This document shows, in pieces, positions 52,015 to 62,900 of a stretch of 64,000 nt of DNA. Numbering within the stretch: the stretch's first letter is position 1; each line of letters opens with the position of its first letter. The notes under the pieces were generated by a model. That model was not told the DNA's origin. It worked only from the letters and a program-made list of their open reading frames with translations, and did no database searches. A program made the translations under genes and the position numbers. The DNA is from Cercozoa sp. M6MM (lineage: Eukaryota > Endomyxa: Ascetosporea), in NCBI GenBank assembly GCA_040357565.1, contig JBDODJ010000013.1. One strand, 5' to 3'.

Positions 52015-54214
52015 ATGTTGCGCAACTTATCGCTGCTGCGGCGGGGACGTCGCCTCTTCTCCGCAGACGTACTGAAGGTGCGTCGTTTGTTTCATCTGCG
52101 TTGTGCTGAACCGATTCGTGTGGCAGGAGCTTCAATGGCGCGGCGCGGTGCACCAGACCACCGGCGACGACACGGTTCGCGAGCTCCTACAACAGCCGGT
52201 ACCCTTGTGTTACGGGGGGGGGGGGGGGGGAGCCACCTACACATGTGGTTATTAGACTGCGTTTTATGCGGGTTTCGATCCCACGGCTCCGTCTCTGCAT
52301 GTTGGCAATCTTTTGGTTATGATCACAATGCTTCGACTGGCGAAAGGAGGCCTTAATCCTGTTGCTCTGCTGGGTATTGACTTTCTCGTATTTTGTTCTC
52401 TGCGTTGTTTCGACTGATCGCAGGTGGTGCCACCGGAATGATCGGTGACCCTAGTTTCCGCGACACCGAACGTGTTCTCATGTCGGGTAAATTTGCTTGG
52501 TGTAACTTGTCTTGAGGAGTGATACAAATAAACCTGGCACACAGACGATCAGGTCGTGCACAACAAACGCCGAATCGAGTCACAAATTCGCGCTTTTTTC
52601 CAGCGAAACGTGAATCTTTCTTTTCTTGCTAAATGAGTCCAAAAGCTCGCAAACTGTGCTGAGGCTTCCTGATCAGGGCACTGAAGTCCAAGTTGTTGAT
52701 AATCTTGAATGGTGCTCTTTTTCTCTAACTTCGCAATCCGCGCAGAAGTTCTTTGACTTGACATTTTTTAGGTACTCCGACATGACATCGCTCGAGTGGT
52801 TGCGCGACATTGCGATGCACATGCGTGTGCCGGTATGCTAATCTCGCTTAATTTTCTTTTTCTAGGTTCATCAAAAATCAAAAAATTTAAAATCTGGTTT
52901 AGACAATGCTGGCACGCGACTCTGTAGCGGCGCGTATGCGTGCCGAGAGCGGTGCACGTCTCTCACTGGGCGAACTGTGTTACCAGGCTCTGCAAGCACA
53001 CGATTTCGTGCGACTCTACAAGACTCGAGAGGTTCAGCTCCAACTCGGCGGAAGCGATCAGTGGGGCAACATCATCGCCGGCATCGATCTGGCACGTCGC
53101 AACGGGTACTGCAGGCACACTGTAGGCGCAAAATTGCCATGTTTGCAGTGAAAGCGAGGAAGAGGATAAACTGCACGGACTGACTGTTCCACTTTTGACG
53201 ACTTCGAGTGGCGAAAAGTTCGGCAAGTCAGCTGGCAATGCGGTTCGTCAACCCTCTTTTGTCTCTAAACTTCATTCAACTGGTGCACTTTGTGTTGTTC
53301 AGATCTTCCTGGACTCCTCGCCTTTTGCAATCTACCAATACTTTCGGTAAACACTGTTTAAGTTCTGCAGAATGTGCCACAATGGAACACGATTGTTTGA
53401 GCAGATCGCAGCCAGACGCGGATATTCCGCGTTTGCTGCGCTTATTCACTTTTTTGGACCAAGAAAGGTACAATTTTGACTAGGCACATGTGTGCTGTAG
53501 CTTTAGGACTCGTTGTTTTGACTGGTCAGAATCGAGGAACTTGAGACGGAACTGGCCGAGAATGCCGAAACCGGGCAAGTTCAGAGTCTCCTTGCGGCCG
53601 GTAGAGTTTTCGCGTTGTTTCCCGTGTGGTTTGGAGGGTCTAATTGGACTGAGAACAGAGGTGACTCGGCTCGTTTGCGGCGACGAAGGCGTCGAGGCAG
53701 CGCAAGCTGGAACAGCCGCATTGTTTGGCCGGGTACACCTTGTGCTTTCGTTGTGTGCTTGGTCTAGGTGGAACGATGGTTTGGTACAGGGCAAGCTCTC
53801 GGCACTTGATGCGCCGACCTTACGAGACGTGCTGCGTGGCGTCACTTCAACCACGGTACTGTTTGTCTGTTTGTACTTTACTTGGTCACCGGTCAGGTGG
53901 CATTACTAAAACTCTAGGTGTCGAAAGATAAACTTGAGCAAGGCGAGCTTTCACTCTCAGAAGCACTCGTGTCTGCTGGACTGGCGCCGTCGAAGAAGCA
54001 GGTGTCTCACTTGTATTTCCAACTGGACTCTATCAGTTTCAGTCAGCCGTGTTTCTTGCAGGCCAACAAAGCCATCGCCAACGGCAGCATCTACCTCAAC
54101 GACGACAGGGTCAGTGAGGCCACTCTGCGCCTGTCGTCCGAGCACCTGCTGGCCGACACCTGCGTGGTGCTGCGCAGCGGCAAGAAGCGACGCGCCGTTC
54201 TGCACGTTGAGTAG
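52015..54214 (+). CDS. YARS2: Tyrosyl-tRNA synthetase, bacterial/mitochondrial type
   Basis: Start ATG 52015: MLRNLSLLRRGRRLFSADVL, an Arg-rich, acidic-poor head typical of a mitochondrial targeting peptide. Exons give CGFDPTAPSLHVGNLLVMI (HIGH-type motif, around 52262-52325), GATGMIGDPSFRDTERVLMS (52428-52485), QIRAFFQRNVNLSL, DMTSLEWLRDIAMHMRVP, MLARDSVAARMRAESGARLS, then VQLQLGGSDQWGNIIAGIDL (tyrosine/AMP-binding GGSDQWGN, 53036-53095). The KMSKS equivalent is KFGKS in SSGEKFGKSAGNA (53209-53240). IFLDSSPFAIYQYF is followed by the anticodon-side helices (DADIPRLLRLFTFLDQER). A C-terminal S4 RNA-binding domain follows: LSLSEALVSAGLAPSKKQ, ANKAIANGSIYLNDDRVSE and a basic end GKKRRAVLHVE, TAG 54212. 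It charges mitochondrial tRNA-Tyr. Convergent with the G gamma gene 201 bp downstream. Confidence 0.94.
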
Positions 54215-54415
54215 CCACTTTCGTTACAGTGCAGCACGTGCGCCATGGATCCACCCAAATCTAATCGAATTAAAGCAAGAGTCTATGTATAGCGAGCGTC
54301 GCGGCGGAGACGAGACGCGGTTTAAAAAAAAAGCAGAAGCCCAACTGAACGGCGGCAACGTGCGTACAAACAATCGAAGTGTTGGTCAGGGAAAGTGTGA
54401 CGTCCTGACGCACGC

Positions 54416-54676
54416 TTACATTACTGCACACAGGCACACACGTGTACAGACAGACATAGAGAGAGCGAGAGAAAGCGGACCATTGCAGCAACCGCCAGAG
54501 CCGAGCGGCTGCGTCCACTCGTTGTCGGCGCTGTTGAGCGGGTCGTTGCGCGAGCTCAGCGTCTTGATCAGTGCCGCCGCCGACTGCTCCGGGTCCTCGG
54601 CGCGGTCAAGCGCCGCCAGCTCCTCAGCGAGCGCGTCACGCTCGGCCTCGGCCATCGCAAGCTGTGCCTCTGACAT
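54416..54676 (-). CDS. G-protein gamma subunit (GGL domain, CaaX C-terminus)
   Basis: Small gene starting at ATG 54676 (MSEAQLAMAEAERDALAEEL). It has one long helix, then LIKTLSSRNDPLNSADNEWT and QPLGSGGCC. The order helix, NDPL, NEWTxPL, Cys near the end is that of G gamma subunits, especially non-animal ones. Near the end lies a 57-nt GT-AG segment (about 54423-54479, GTCCGC...TGTGCAG) that is in frame and without stop. Spliced, the protein is about 67 residues and ends CCNVM; unspliced, it is 86 residues and ends CLCAVM. Both ends are CaaX prenylation signals (CNVM or CAVM). Gamma pairs with G beta to form the membrane-tethered dimer that partners G alpha. No G beta gene is in the window. 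The intron donor GTCCGC is weak, so the splice is an inference. Confidence 0.82.
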   Translation of the reverse strand: MSEAQLAMAEAERDALAEELAALDRAEDPEQSAAALIKTLSSRNDPLNSADNEWTQPLGSGGCCNGPLSLALSMSVCTRVCLCAVM

Positions 54677-55250
54677 TGTGTGTTTGACTGTGTTGGAACT
54701 GTGGGGTTGTGTGACTGTGTCTCGCAGGTTCGACGTGTCGATCACAGCGAGGCAGATTCTTCTGCAACACACCAGCACGTAAACACACAGGCACACATGC
54801 ACGAAGCACAAAAAAAAACCAAACCACAAAACACCAATCAAAAAAGCAAGATGGACAAAAACCACGACAGACCAACACCGCACGCGCGGCACATGCAGTG
54901 ATGTGTCACAAACACAGTGGCGCCAACGAGGCACGCTGGTGCGGAAACAGGGAAAAATGCAGCACAGAGTCGCTGGAACATGATAGCAGTGCTGCTGCTC
55001 TAGTGCAAACTCACTGGAACTGTCAATAGCCCGAACAAAACGTTGGCAGCAGCTCGCTCGAGTTCAGGGGTCAGTTTCTCCAAGCGACCCAATGCCAACG
55101 ACTGAAGTCCTAAATGGACAACCTTGGTCCAGATGAGCGCCGATCTACTATGGTGTCAAAAGATGATCAAAGCGAATTACTGTACGGTATACTGTACGTG
55201 CGCATGTGCGTGCACGTATGTGTGTACTTGTGAATAGCTTAATTTTACTT
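54677..55250. other. Upstream region of G gamma and 3' flank of a membrane-protein gene
   Basis: 574 bp between tandem minus-strand genes. CT- and CA-rich leader-like sequence lies at 54680-54800 and may include a 5' UTR intron of the gamma gene. No coding sequence is supported. Confidence 0.4.
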
Positions 55251-56137
55251 CTACATCGTGATCACTTTCGCGGTGGGTCCGACGCCCGTCATGAAAATCG
55301 AGATGACTAAATACGCGGCGAGATGTCCTGCACGCACTTGCACATGTGTTATCACCAGAGTGATTTCTGTGCTTCAGTTGCGAAAGAAACAAAGGCGAGT
55401 GTACTGTGAATATCTTGCAGCTGCTCTGTTTGGCGCATGAGAAAAGGCAGAGCGACCAGGTCACATGCCCAGTGCAGCAGCACACCACTGCACAAGGCCG
55501 CGCGTGCAAAGCAGTCGACTCCTTTGTTGCTGCAAACGTTTAAGATAACAGGAAACAACTCCGGTCGATGCTGTAGAAAGAGATCAACCAATGCCTGGTG
55601 TCGTAGTACAGAGTGTCAAACACGCCGTGCAACCTCCAGCCGTCCAGCACCAGCAGGACTGTGAACAGCGACACCAGCAGCAACACGTAAAAGCACGCGT
55701 GTACCGTGCACCACCTGCCACTGAGTCGTGTGTCTGTTGTAGCGAGCATACTCTGATACCGACCTGTCCTACCTGTAGTAAAAAGCAACTTCAGTTTTAC
55801 CTGCCTGGTAGCGCTTGTAAGCCAGCCACTGAAGACCCGTCCAACCCAAAAGCAGCGTCAAACTACACTTACACCAAGTGCAAGGTTGAACTGGAAGGAA
55901 ACCGTCCAGTCAGTTTTAATGTTATGGTACATGTATATCCGAAGTTTCGGCACGCTCTGGCGACTTGGAGGTTCCGAATCATCTTCGAACTAAATCGCGG
56001 AAACGGTGAGACACAGTGACAGCGGTACATGCACACTGTGACAAGGTGAAACCTACAGCAACACCGAAGGCTTCGAGCTCGTCTAGTACTTCATCATCCA
56101 CCAGAAGAGAGTTGTGTTTCCGGTAGCTCGATTCCAT
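55251..56137 (-). CDS. Small multipass membrane protein, unknown family
   Basis: Start ATG 56137: MESSYRKHNSLLVDDEVLDE, spliced in frame to FEDDSEPPSRQSVPKLRIYI. Membrane segments follow: LTLLLGWTGLQWLAYKRYQ (about 55790-55830), VHACFYVLLLVSLFTVLLVL (about 55650-55710), AALCSGVLLHWACDLVALPF (about 55440-55500) and AGHLAAYLVISIFMTGVG (about 55270-55330). It ends TAKVITM with TAG at 55251. An acidic N-terminal tail and four membrane spans give a compact tetraspan of roughly 200 residues. A YDTRHWL segment after TM2 and NKGVDCFARA before TM3 are the most distinctive parts. Exon joins between TM1 and TM2 are uncertain. No family recognised, and nothing ties it to the adjacent gamma subunit beyond position. 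Confidence 0.55.
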
Positions 56138-56360
56138 TTTGCAGTGCGAGCTCGCTCCCGTTAGTATCACGCGATATCGGTATTAGTGCGCTCTTTGTCG
56201 AGCTTCGATTTTAGAATTCAGCCCGACCCCGTGAAACGCCGTGAACGGTAAATTCGACTTCCACGCGGATGTCAAAGATACACCGGTACTGACTACATTT
56301 TCCGTTCCAATAGCGAGTTCTTCGACCTTCTAGCATCTCGAGAGATGGTGCTCCTGCGAC

Positions 56361-57884
56361 ATGCTCAAACATACCTACCTGTCCGTACCGGCGGAATTGG
56401 TACGTTGCTTTTATTCAGGGGTCGTGCTTTGCCAGTTGGAAGCCAGTGTAGCCGAGTTGACCGAGTACGACACAAAGCACACAAACTCCGAGGTTAACAC
56501 CAGCGCTGTCGCACCTGTTGTCATCGCTGGAGAGGAAAATGACATTGGGCGTCCAGGCAAGCCTCGGCGAGGACTGAGTCCCATGAGAACCACGAAAGTC
56601 GCAATGCTTGAGCGCGAAAAAGAGTTGCTCCAGTCGAAACTGCTTGGCAAGCGGAGTCTCCTGCGACGAATGACTCGGCAAGTCCGTCGAAACGCAAGTT
56701 TTTCGCCTTCGCCCTCGCCGGCAATTTCACCTTCTGCGTCGCTGCGTATGCTGTCTGGCACAGGCAAACTCGGTAGTTGCATGAACAATCTCAGTTAAAA
56801 CGGAACTTCTGACCTTGCTTACTGCTTGTTTAAACCCAGACGTGCTTCAACGCAAATCTGTTGCCGAACAAATGGCAGGACCATCGTTTCCGGCAGCATC
56901 TCCGTCGATGCTGAAAGCACCACAACCAATTCGACCGAGTAGCGCCTTTTCATTTGAAACAACCGACACTAATGAAAGTCAAGCGACACAAGAAGTACTT
57001 CAAACGTCTCAACAGGAGTCACGAAACTTAAAGGCACAGCGATGCCAAAGTGCGTTCGAACGGGCTCCTGTTGCGGTACACTAATTCCTTGTGCATGCAC
57101 TTCGTTTATCCGCACTGTGCTGACAACAGGAAAAGGCAGCTGCCTGCAGAGACGAAGAGGACCAAGAGTTTCTCAAAAGCTTCTTGAAGAAAACGCAGGC
57201 TCGCGTGAAAGCAGCGAAAGCGCAGCAGCGGCAAAAGGCGCGTGTGGAACGGCGAAAAGTGCAGCGTCTTGCTGAGAAGTGTAAAGCCTCTTCTTTCGTC
57301 GTTCTGTCGTGTGTTGTCAAGGCGGTACTATTGCCATATGCCTTCTCTTCCATAGGCATTCGAGACGACCGACGCATGAACAGAGTGCGAACGCAGCACG
57401 CGCGGCGCGACGGCATTCTCAAGTCGAGTTTGGTAAGCAATTCTCCGCCAGTTTAACAGACTGAGGTGGGATGCCTGGACAGCTCAAGAGGTACACACGG
57501 AACTTTGAGCAACAAGAGCGAGCTCGCCAAATACTCGCGAATTCGGCAAGTATTGAAACGAAGCAAGCACGGCCCTTCGTGCCGCGACCGGCGCATTTGC
57601 GCCTTCATCCACAAGAAAGCGCCCGAAGCGAATCGCGTCGCGTAGCATCACCTCGTCGTCCAGCGAAGGCAAAGACAGTCAGCTACCGCGCTCAAATCGA
57701 AAAAGCCACCCTCATCGACGCGCACATGGTAATTTAATCTACGTCAAGACCATCATTGTATTTGTTGTGATGTTCGTTTCAGAAAAAACGCGTGCTGCAG
57801 CACGTGCGAGCCAAACAAGCAAAGCACGACAGAAAGACTGCTCGCCTCGTTGCTCACGCCCGGACGTTTGTTCCAGCGGGGTGA
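56361..57884 (+). CDS. Basic coiled-coil protein, possibly cytoskeletal
   Basis: Six or so exons with clean phases. It starts at or near ATG 56361 (MLKHTYLSVPAEL), then LEASVAELTEYDTKH, RTTKVAMLEREKELLQSKLL and a Ser/Pro-rich part (SFSPSPSPAISPSASLR). Splices lead to DVLQRKSVAEQMAGPSF (56840-56885), EFLKSFLKKTQARVKAAKA with QQRQKARVERRKVQRLAEK (57130-57280), IRDDRRMNRVRTQHARRDGI (57358-57420), LKRYTRNFEQQERARQIL with ETKQARPFVPRP (57482-57597) and KKRVLQHVRAKQAKHDRKTA, stop TGA 57882. The whole is rich in Arg, Lys and Gln and strongly helical. The RPFVPRP block beside repeated basic helices recalls FAM161-type microtubule/ciliary proteins, but the match is too weak to assign. The 5' end is uncertain. 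Confidence 0.55.
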
Positions 57885-58399
57885 CAATACATCGGCACTG
57901 CTCTTGCTGTTGTTTACCTGTGTTTCTGGCTCGTTCACTGACGGAGATGTTTCTCAAATACCATTCGGCGGAAATGTCCGCTGCCCGTCTGCCGTTTTTA
58001 GTTAGCCTAGCACTGCTTTCTTAATACAGCAACAGACTGCGCTTGACGCTGCAAGTATGACATGCCGGCCTCGCATGATGTACATGTTTCGCCACGATCG
58101 TTTGACCTCAATAGGGATCGCCACGAGACGGAATAAAACGGGCCCGGATATTCGATTGCGCGATTCGAAAAAGAGCCACCGCGGGCCATCACGTCAGTTA
58201 GGTCAATAACGATTAAGCACAGTCGTCAGTGTCGACGCAACGACACAGGCAGGCACAAACAAGTGCCTAGCGCGAATACGCGACAGACCAGGCGGCAGCA
58301 GAGTTCGTGTTCGCGTACTACATGCTGTTGCCTGTGAAGAGCGAGAAAGCTTAAGACCCAATCACGAAGTAACAATTACACAGACCTGCAGTTGTCGAC
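57885..58399. other. Intergenic region
   Basis: 515 bp between two plus-strand genes. Nothing coding is supported; short A/C-rich stretches are present near 58245-58265. Confidence 0.4.
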
Positions 58400-59564
58400 A
58401 TGAATTGCACTGCGGGTAGAAACGCATGGGTCGTCCGCGAGCAATCGAGCGCGGCGGAATATGGTCGCCAATCAGCCGACCTCCTTTCTTGCCTGCAAAA
58501 CATGCCTTGGTTCAACACAGACACAGACACAGACACAGACACAGACACCAAATTAGAGGCTTTACCGCAATGGTGGCAACCACGTCGATGCAAAATAGTT
58601 TGCAAGAATACTCTTGTTTTGCCAGACACTGCAAAGCGATTTATTGTAGCTGACTTACAACAAATCACCGACGAGAAATCCTACAGAAATTGTGTCCGTT
58701 TCCAACTGACGTCGGAACCGACCATTCTCTTCTGCAAAAGCACATATACTCGAACCGAGCGCTGCAGTCAAACCGACAATAACAAGTACATACCGTCCGA
58801 AAGCGCCTTCTTTGAACAAATCCGACGGCAGAAACTTCGAAAGCTTAAATTTGGCGCCTTGTGCCACAAACAAAGTGGCCAGTGAGACCTTTCACAAACA
58901 CCATCCTGGTGCACAACAGAGGCATACACCTGTCATCATCCGAATTCTACCAGGATTGTGTCGAATAACGAGGCGTGCAAGTAGCTGTTACTTAAGCCCT
59001 CAGCGTCAACAGCCTTACTGCTTTTATGTAGGAAGACAGAAAACACCACGTTGGCATTCAACGCGGACAAGACGAACAAGGCCGTTCCGAACCTGCAATG
59101 CAAAAGCAAAGGCATAACAACTTCAGAGCCTTCAAACACAAGAGCAAACAAACCAAGTGCCAAGAAACGGAGTTGCGCTCGAGATTCGACAAAAAGCTGC
59201 TAAACGAGCTCCGAGAAAGAGAGAAACGTGTTGAAACAACGCAGCGAGCAAATATGCTTCTGCCAACCTCTGTGCAACACCAGAAAAATACGAGGGACAC
59301 CCAGATGGACCCCAGGTGGACAAGAGTCAAGTCACGGTTACCGGTAAGTGGTCAGCGGTGGGACACAAGGTGAAATAGGCACGTGAGACCTCCTCCTTTA
59401 GCAGCGCCCAGAATCGAACGGGGTCACTTGAAAGGAGTATCCGCGCGGATGTGGAGAAACGTTCCATCACGTCGCGAATCCGCATGTGCGGTACTTGGGC
59501 AGCAAAACTTCGATACCGACGCAAGTCGCTCCACCATTGTGACCAGGCGCTTTGTGACACTTGA
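58400..59564 (+). CDS. Charged helical protein, unknown
   Basis: Start ATG 58400 (MNCTAGRNAWVVREQSSAAE). A first long exon includes a (GACACA)n stretch encoding alternating Thr-Asp (58521-58550) and ends AFFEQIRRQKLRKLKFGALC before a GTGAGA donor near 58880. A second segment begins after TTTATGTAG at 59028 (EDRKHHVGIQRGQDEQGRSE) and continues NFRAFKHKSKQTKCQETELR and FDKKLLNELREREKRVETTQ. It ends RWTRVKSRLP at a GTAAGT donor (59343). The third segment, after GCCCAG at 59411, reads NRTGSLERSIRADVEKRSIT and AAKLRYRRKSLHHCDQALCD with stop TGA 59562. The join between the first two exons is not in phase by eye, so a small exon is probably missing. Highly basic and helical like the upstream gene; no family recognised. 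Confidence 0.45.
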
Positions 59565-59951
59565 AGTGAGTCTATCTGCGAAAACCCGAGTCGGGGGCAA
59601 CACCGATGACAGAAGAGTTGAAAAGCGTACCACATGGCGGTGCCAATCTGCAATCATGTGCACCCACAGGAAAACTTGCAGCAGCACATTAACGCGCACG
59701 CCCACAAAAAGCAATGCAGTCTCTTGTTGTTGGCGGTTCTGTGTTCTGGATCTTGATCCGGTAAATGGTAATCAACGCAGAAGCATGCACAAGGTTCTGA
59801 TCAATCGAAGAATGATTAAACACTTGTCGGCTTGCTCATTATTTGCTGCGTTGCAGGGTGCCTGTTCGTGCTTAGTACACAGAGAGCGCGGATATTGGGC
59901 TCCTACTTCGGGAGCACGCGATCGCGTTGTTATTGGGTTCAAGTTGAGCAA
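59565..59951. other. Intergenic region upstream of the last gene
   Basis: 387 bp between two plus-strand genes, likely 3' UTR plus promoter. A 246-codon frame crossing this interval (59383-60123) is considered chance because the spliced reading of the next gene uses a different frame. Confidence 0.4.
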
Positions 59952-62900
59952 TGACAACCGACCTGACGCAGCATTCGAAACTCGCACGATTCTTCAAGAG
60001 CGAATCACCACTCAAGCGATTTCAGTGTCTCGGTGCATTTCTCACGGTAATCAGTCAAATGTCGGATTTGACATTGATGCTTTTGAGCAAAGATACCGGC
60101 AGTATGAATTAACTAAGCTGTGAGTTTGTTTTTTAGTCATGTACCGAAAGCCAACGTGAGCAGCTGATGCAGCGACACTTTTCGCCAGTTTACTTGGTAC
60201 AATCAGCACTGCAGAAAAGAATTTTGCGTTCAGTTCACACTGTCGTCCTTCGCAGGTGATTCAAGAAACGCTGTTCAAACTGCCTTCGCTAGTGGGCAAG
60301 AGTGTGACTTCAAGGTACCAAAAGGAGAAGCTCATTTTAGTGTACCTTCAGACAGCGTTGTGAACAGACTGAACACTCTATCATCGACTCATCGCCGTCA
60401 GCTGGCGCAACTTGCTTCTAGCATCTCTGGAATCGGTAGATTTACTTCTCGCATTTATCCGAGTTTATTGTTACACTCGTCTATTGACAGTCATCATGGA
60501 CGAACCCGACGAACAGATGCATCTGACGGCAGCAGCGTTGTTGGACACACTATATCTGCTGTGTGCACACATCTCGCACATTGTACGTTGCAGCTTTGCT
60601 TGTTTTGGAACCCTGTTGATTGAATTCTCGCGCAGTTGAAACGAAAGTGGCAACTCTCCTCGCTCACTCAGTAAGTTGAGTTGTTAGAAGTAACCTTTTC
60701 AGCCAAACTAACTGAGTCTTTTGTGTGTTAGTCTACTACGAGGCGTGCTGCAGATGCAGGTGCCTGCTGTGTTGCGACAGCGTGCCGTTCTCGTGCTGTG
60801 TCTGTTGCTGGATGTACCAACATTAATAAGTACGACGATACGAAACATATGAACAAACACTGCAGGCACTACCGGACGACAAAACATTGTTGCATGTGTT
60901 CCATCACGTTTTTTGCGCTGCGGCGGCCGAACTCTGTGAGGATCACGATGCCTACTTGAAGGTGTGACAAAACATTGTTTAAATGCAACAGATTATGAGA
61001 AAAATAATTGCAGCACGGTGCCGAAGTGTTTGAAGAACGCGCTGCTCACTCGCTGACCTTTCTTCATCGCACCGAGAATGCTGATGGTATAGCAACCTCT
61101 GACTGAAAACATATGTTTCAAGCGCACCGGTGTTGCAGACAAGGAAGGCTCGAAACACGTGCTGCACACGATGCTGCAATGTGCGCACCATCACACGCAG
61201 TTGCTGTGCCGCGTGGTACCGTCGCTGTTCAAAACGGCAGCTTCACTGTCGCTGTTCGTGCGCTGGTCGCAGGAGTACCTGTCCCGAGGTGCTTCCCTTT
61301 CTTCTCCCCAACAAAGAATTTACTTGAGCTATCACTTGAGCTTTCGCTCGAGTTTTCTGTTGAGCTTTAACTTTTTGCTTTCACCTTGAGTTTAAACTTG
61401 AACTTTCGTTTGAAAAGGCAACAAAATGGACGGTCCGATGGGCCTACTGCGGCAGCAGGCACTTGAGCACGCTCTCAGTATGACCTACGTGTCCAAGTCG
61501 AAAGTGTCCGCGCGGACAGCGACGACTCGAGCCAACGAAACTGCTGCCGTCACACACTGCCTGTCACTCGCATTGCAAGGTACGAGAAACGCTGCTTTAA
61601 TCAAAACGAAAGGCTTGTTACACAGCTGTGCAACGGAGCGTGCGCGATCCGCAGCTGTGGCCGCTGCACCGCGAGTTTGCCGAAGAAGAGTCCGGCAACA
61701 TTGTCGGAGTCTTTGAGGAACGTTCGCGGAACGTTCGCGCTTTCGTCGTGTCGCAGGTCACGAGCGCACTGTTCGCCACACCGCTCAAGTCGACGATCGC
61801 GCAGCGCAACTACGACACTGTCTGTTCACTTTTTATTTTATTTCACCAAAACAAGTTTGTTTGCTCGAACAACCTTGTTTGCACGAACGTTGGTCCATTT
61901 TATTAATTAATTTCTACTGTAGGTACTGGACATCGTGGCTTTAGTTATTCGGCAACACCACGAACTGGTATAGTCTTGTTGAGTTGGGAACCAAAATCTT
62001 GAGTAGGAGCATTTTTTGGTATTTTCCCGTGTGTTCAGGAATGGACGTCATTGTTCGTATCGCTTCTGAACGCGAGCACCTTCCTGCAAAGTGTGCATTT
62101 GGTATCTCTTTGCCTAAACTATGCTTGTGTTGATTTCACTACTTTGAATGAAACAGGAGAACAAATGTTTCGTGGAGCAACGCTTGTTGCGAGTGCACCT
62201 GATCACGCTTCATGTGTACCTGCGGCTGCGTCTGTTGCACCAACAAGACAAAACTGACAGGTTAGCTGTCGTTTTTCCAAACAATCACTGCTTTCCTTTA
62301 CTCTTTTTTGCTTTCTGAAGTGAGAGCGAAGTGAGCACCATGCGCACTGCTTTGAGCGACAAAGGTGGCAGCTTTCTCACTTAGGCAGTTTTATTATTTC
62401 GTTTCTCTTGAGTCAGTTTTTTTTTTTTTTTGAAAATGCCAACAGTAAACCGATCAAGCACGGACACGGCGTTCCTGTCGCACTTTTTCGAGGCGTGGCA
62501 CTTTGCTTTCGATGCCGGTGAGATTTAAAACACTTGAAACCACTTTTTATTTGATCGGTGGCAGCGTTTCTCCCAACATGATTTGTTGTTTTAAATACAG
62601 CTTCGGCAAAGCTACTGAGTATACTGGGCGATGCTGACGGTACTGAAGAGTCAAATTACTCTCAGTTCAGACTGTTGTGATCGATGTGTGTGTTTCTTTT
62701 GCTTGTAGCCACCGATGAAACAAGCAGTTCCGAGTTGCCATCGCACGAGTTTTTGCGCTTCGTTGCGCGCGTACATTTTATCCCTTTCTTATCCCCCCGA
62801 TGTTTATCCCTTCGTTTATCCCCCTTCTCGTGTTTTGCAGTTGACGCGTCAGGAGGCGTGTCAGATCGCGTATGATCTTTTGGCGTTACTGGACGAGGCG

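Noticed and set aside
54279-54782. Plus-strand frame overlapping the G gamma gene
   Set aside because: Complement of the GGL-domain sequence; Ser/Ala-rich composition arises from the opposite strand's Ala/Glu codons.
59327-59653. Minus-strand frame resembling a helical protein (WSQWWSDLRRYRSF)
   Set aside because: The plus strand has a consensus GTAAGT donor at 59343 and a CAG acceptor at 59411 flanking coding sequence; the minus frame has no matching splice sites.
59383-60123. 246-codon plus-strand frame without introns
   Set aside because: Spliced readings in other frames (end of the gene stopping at 59564, and the new start at 59952) use proper GT-AG sites and give more protein-like sequence.
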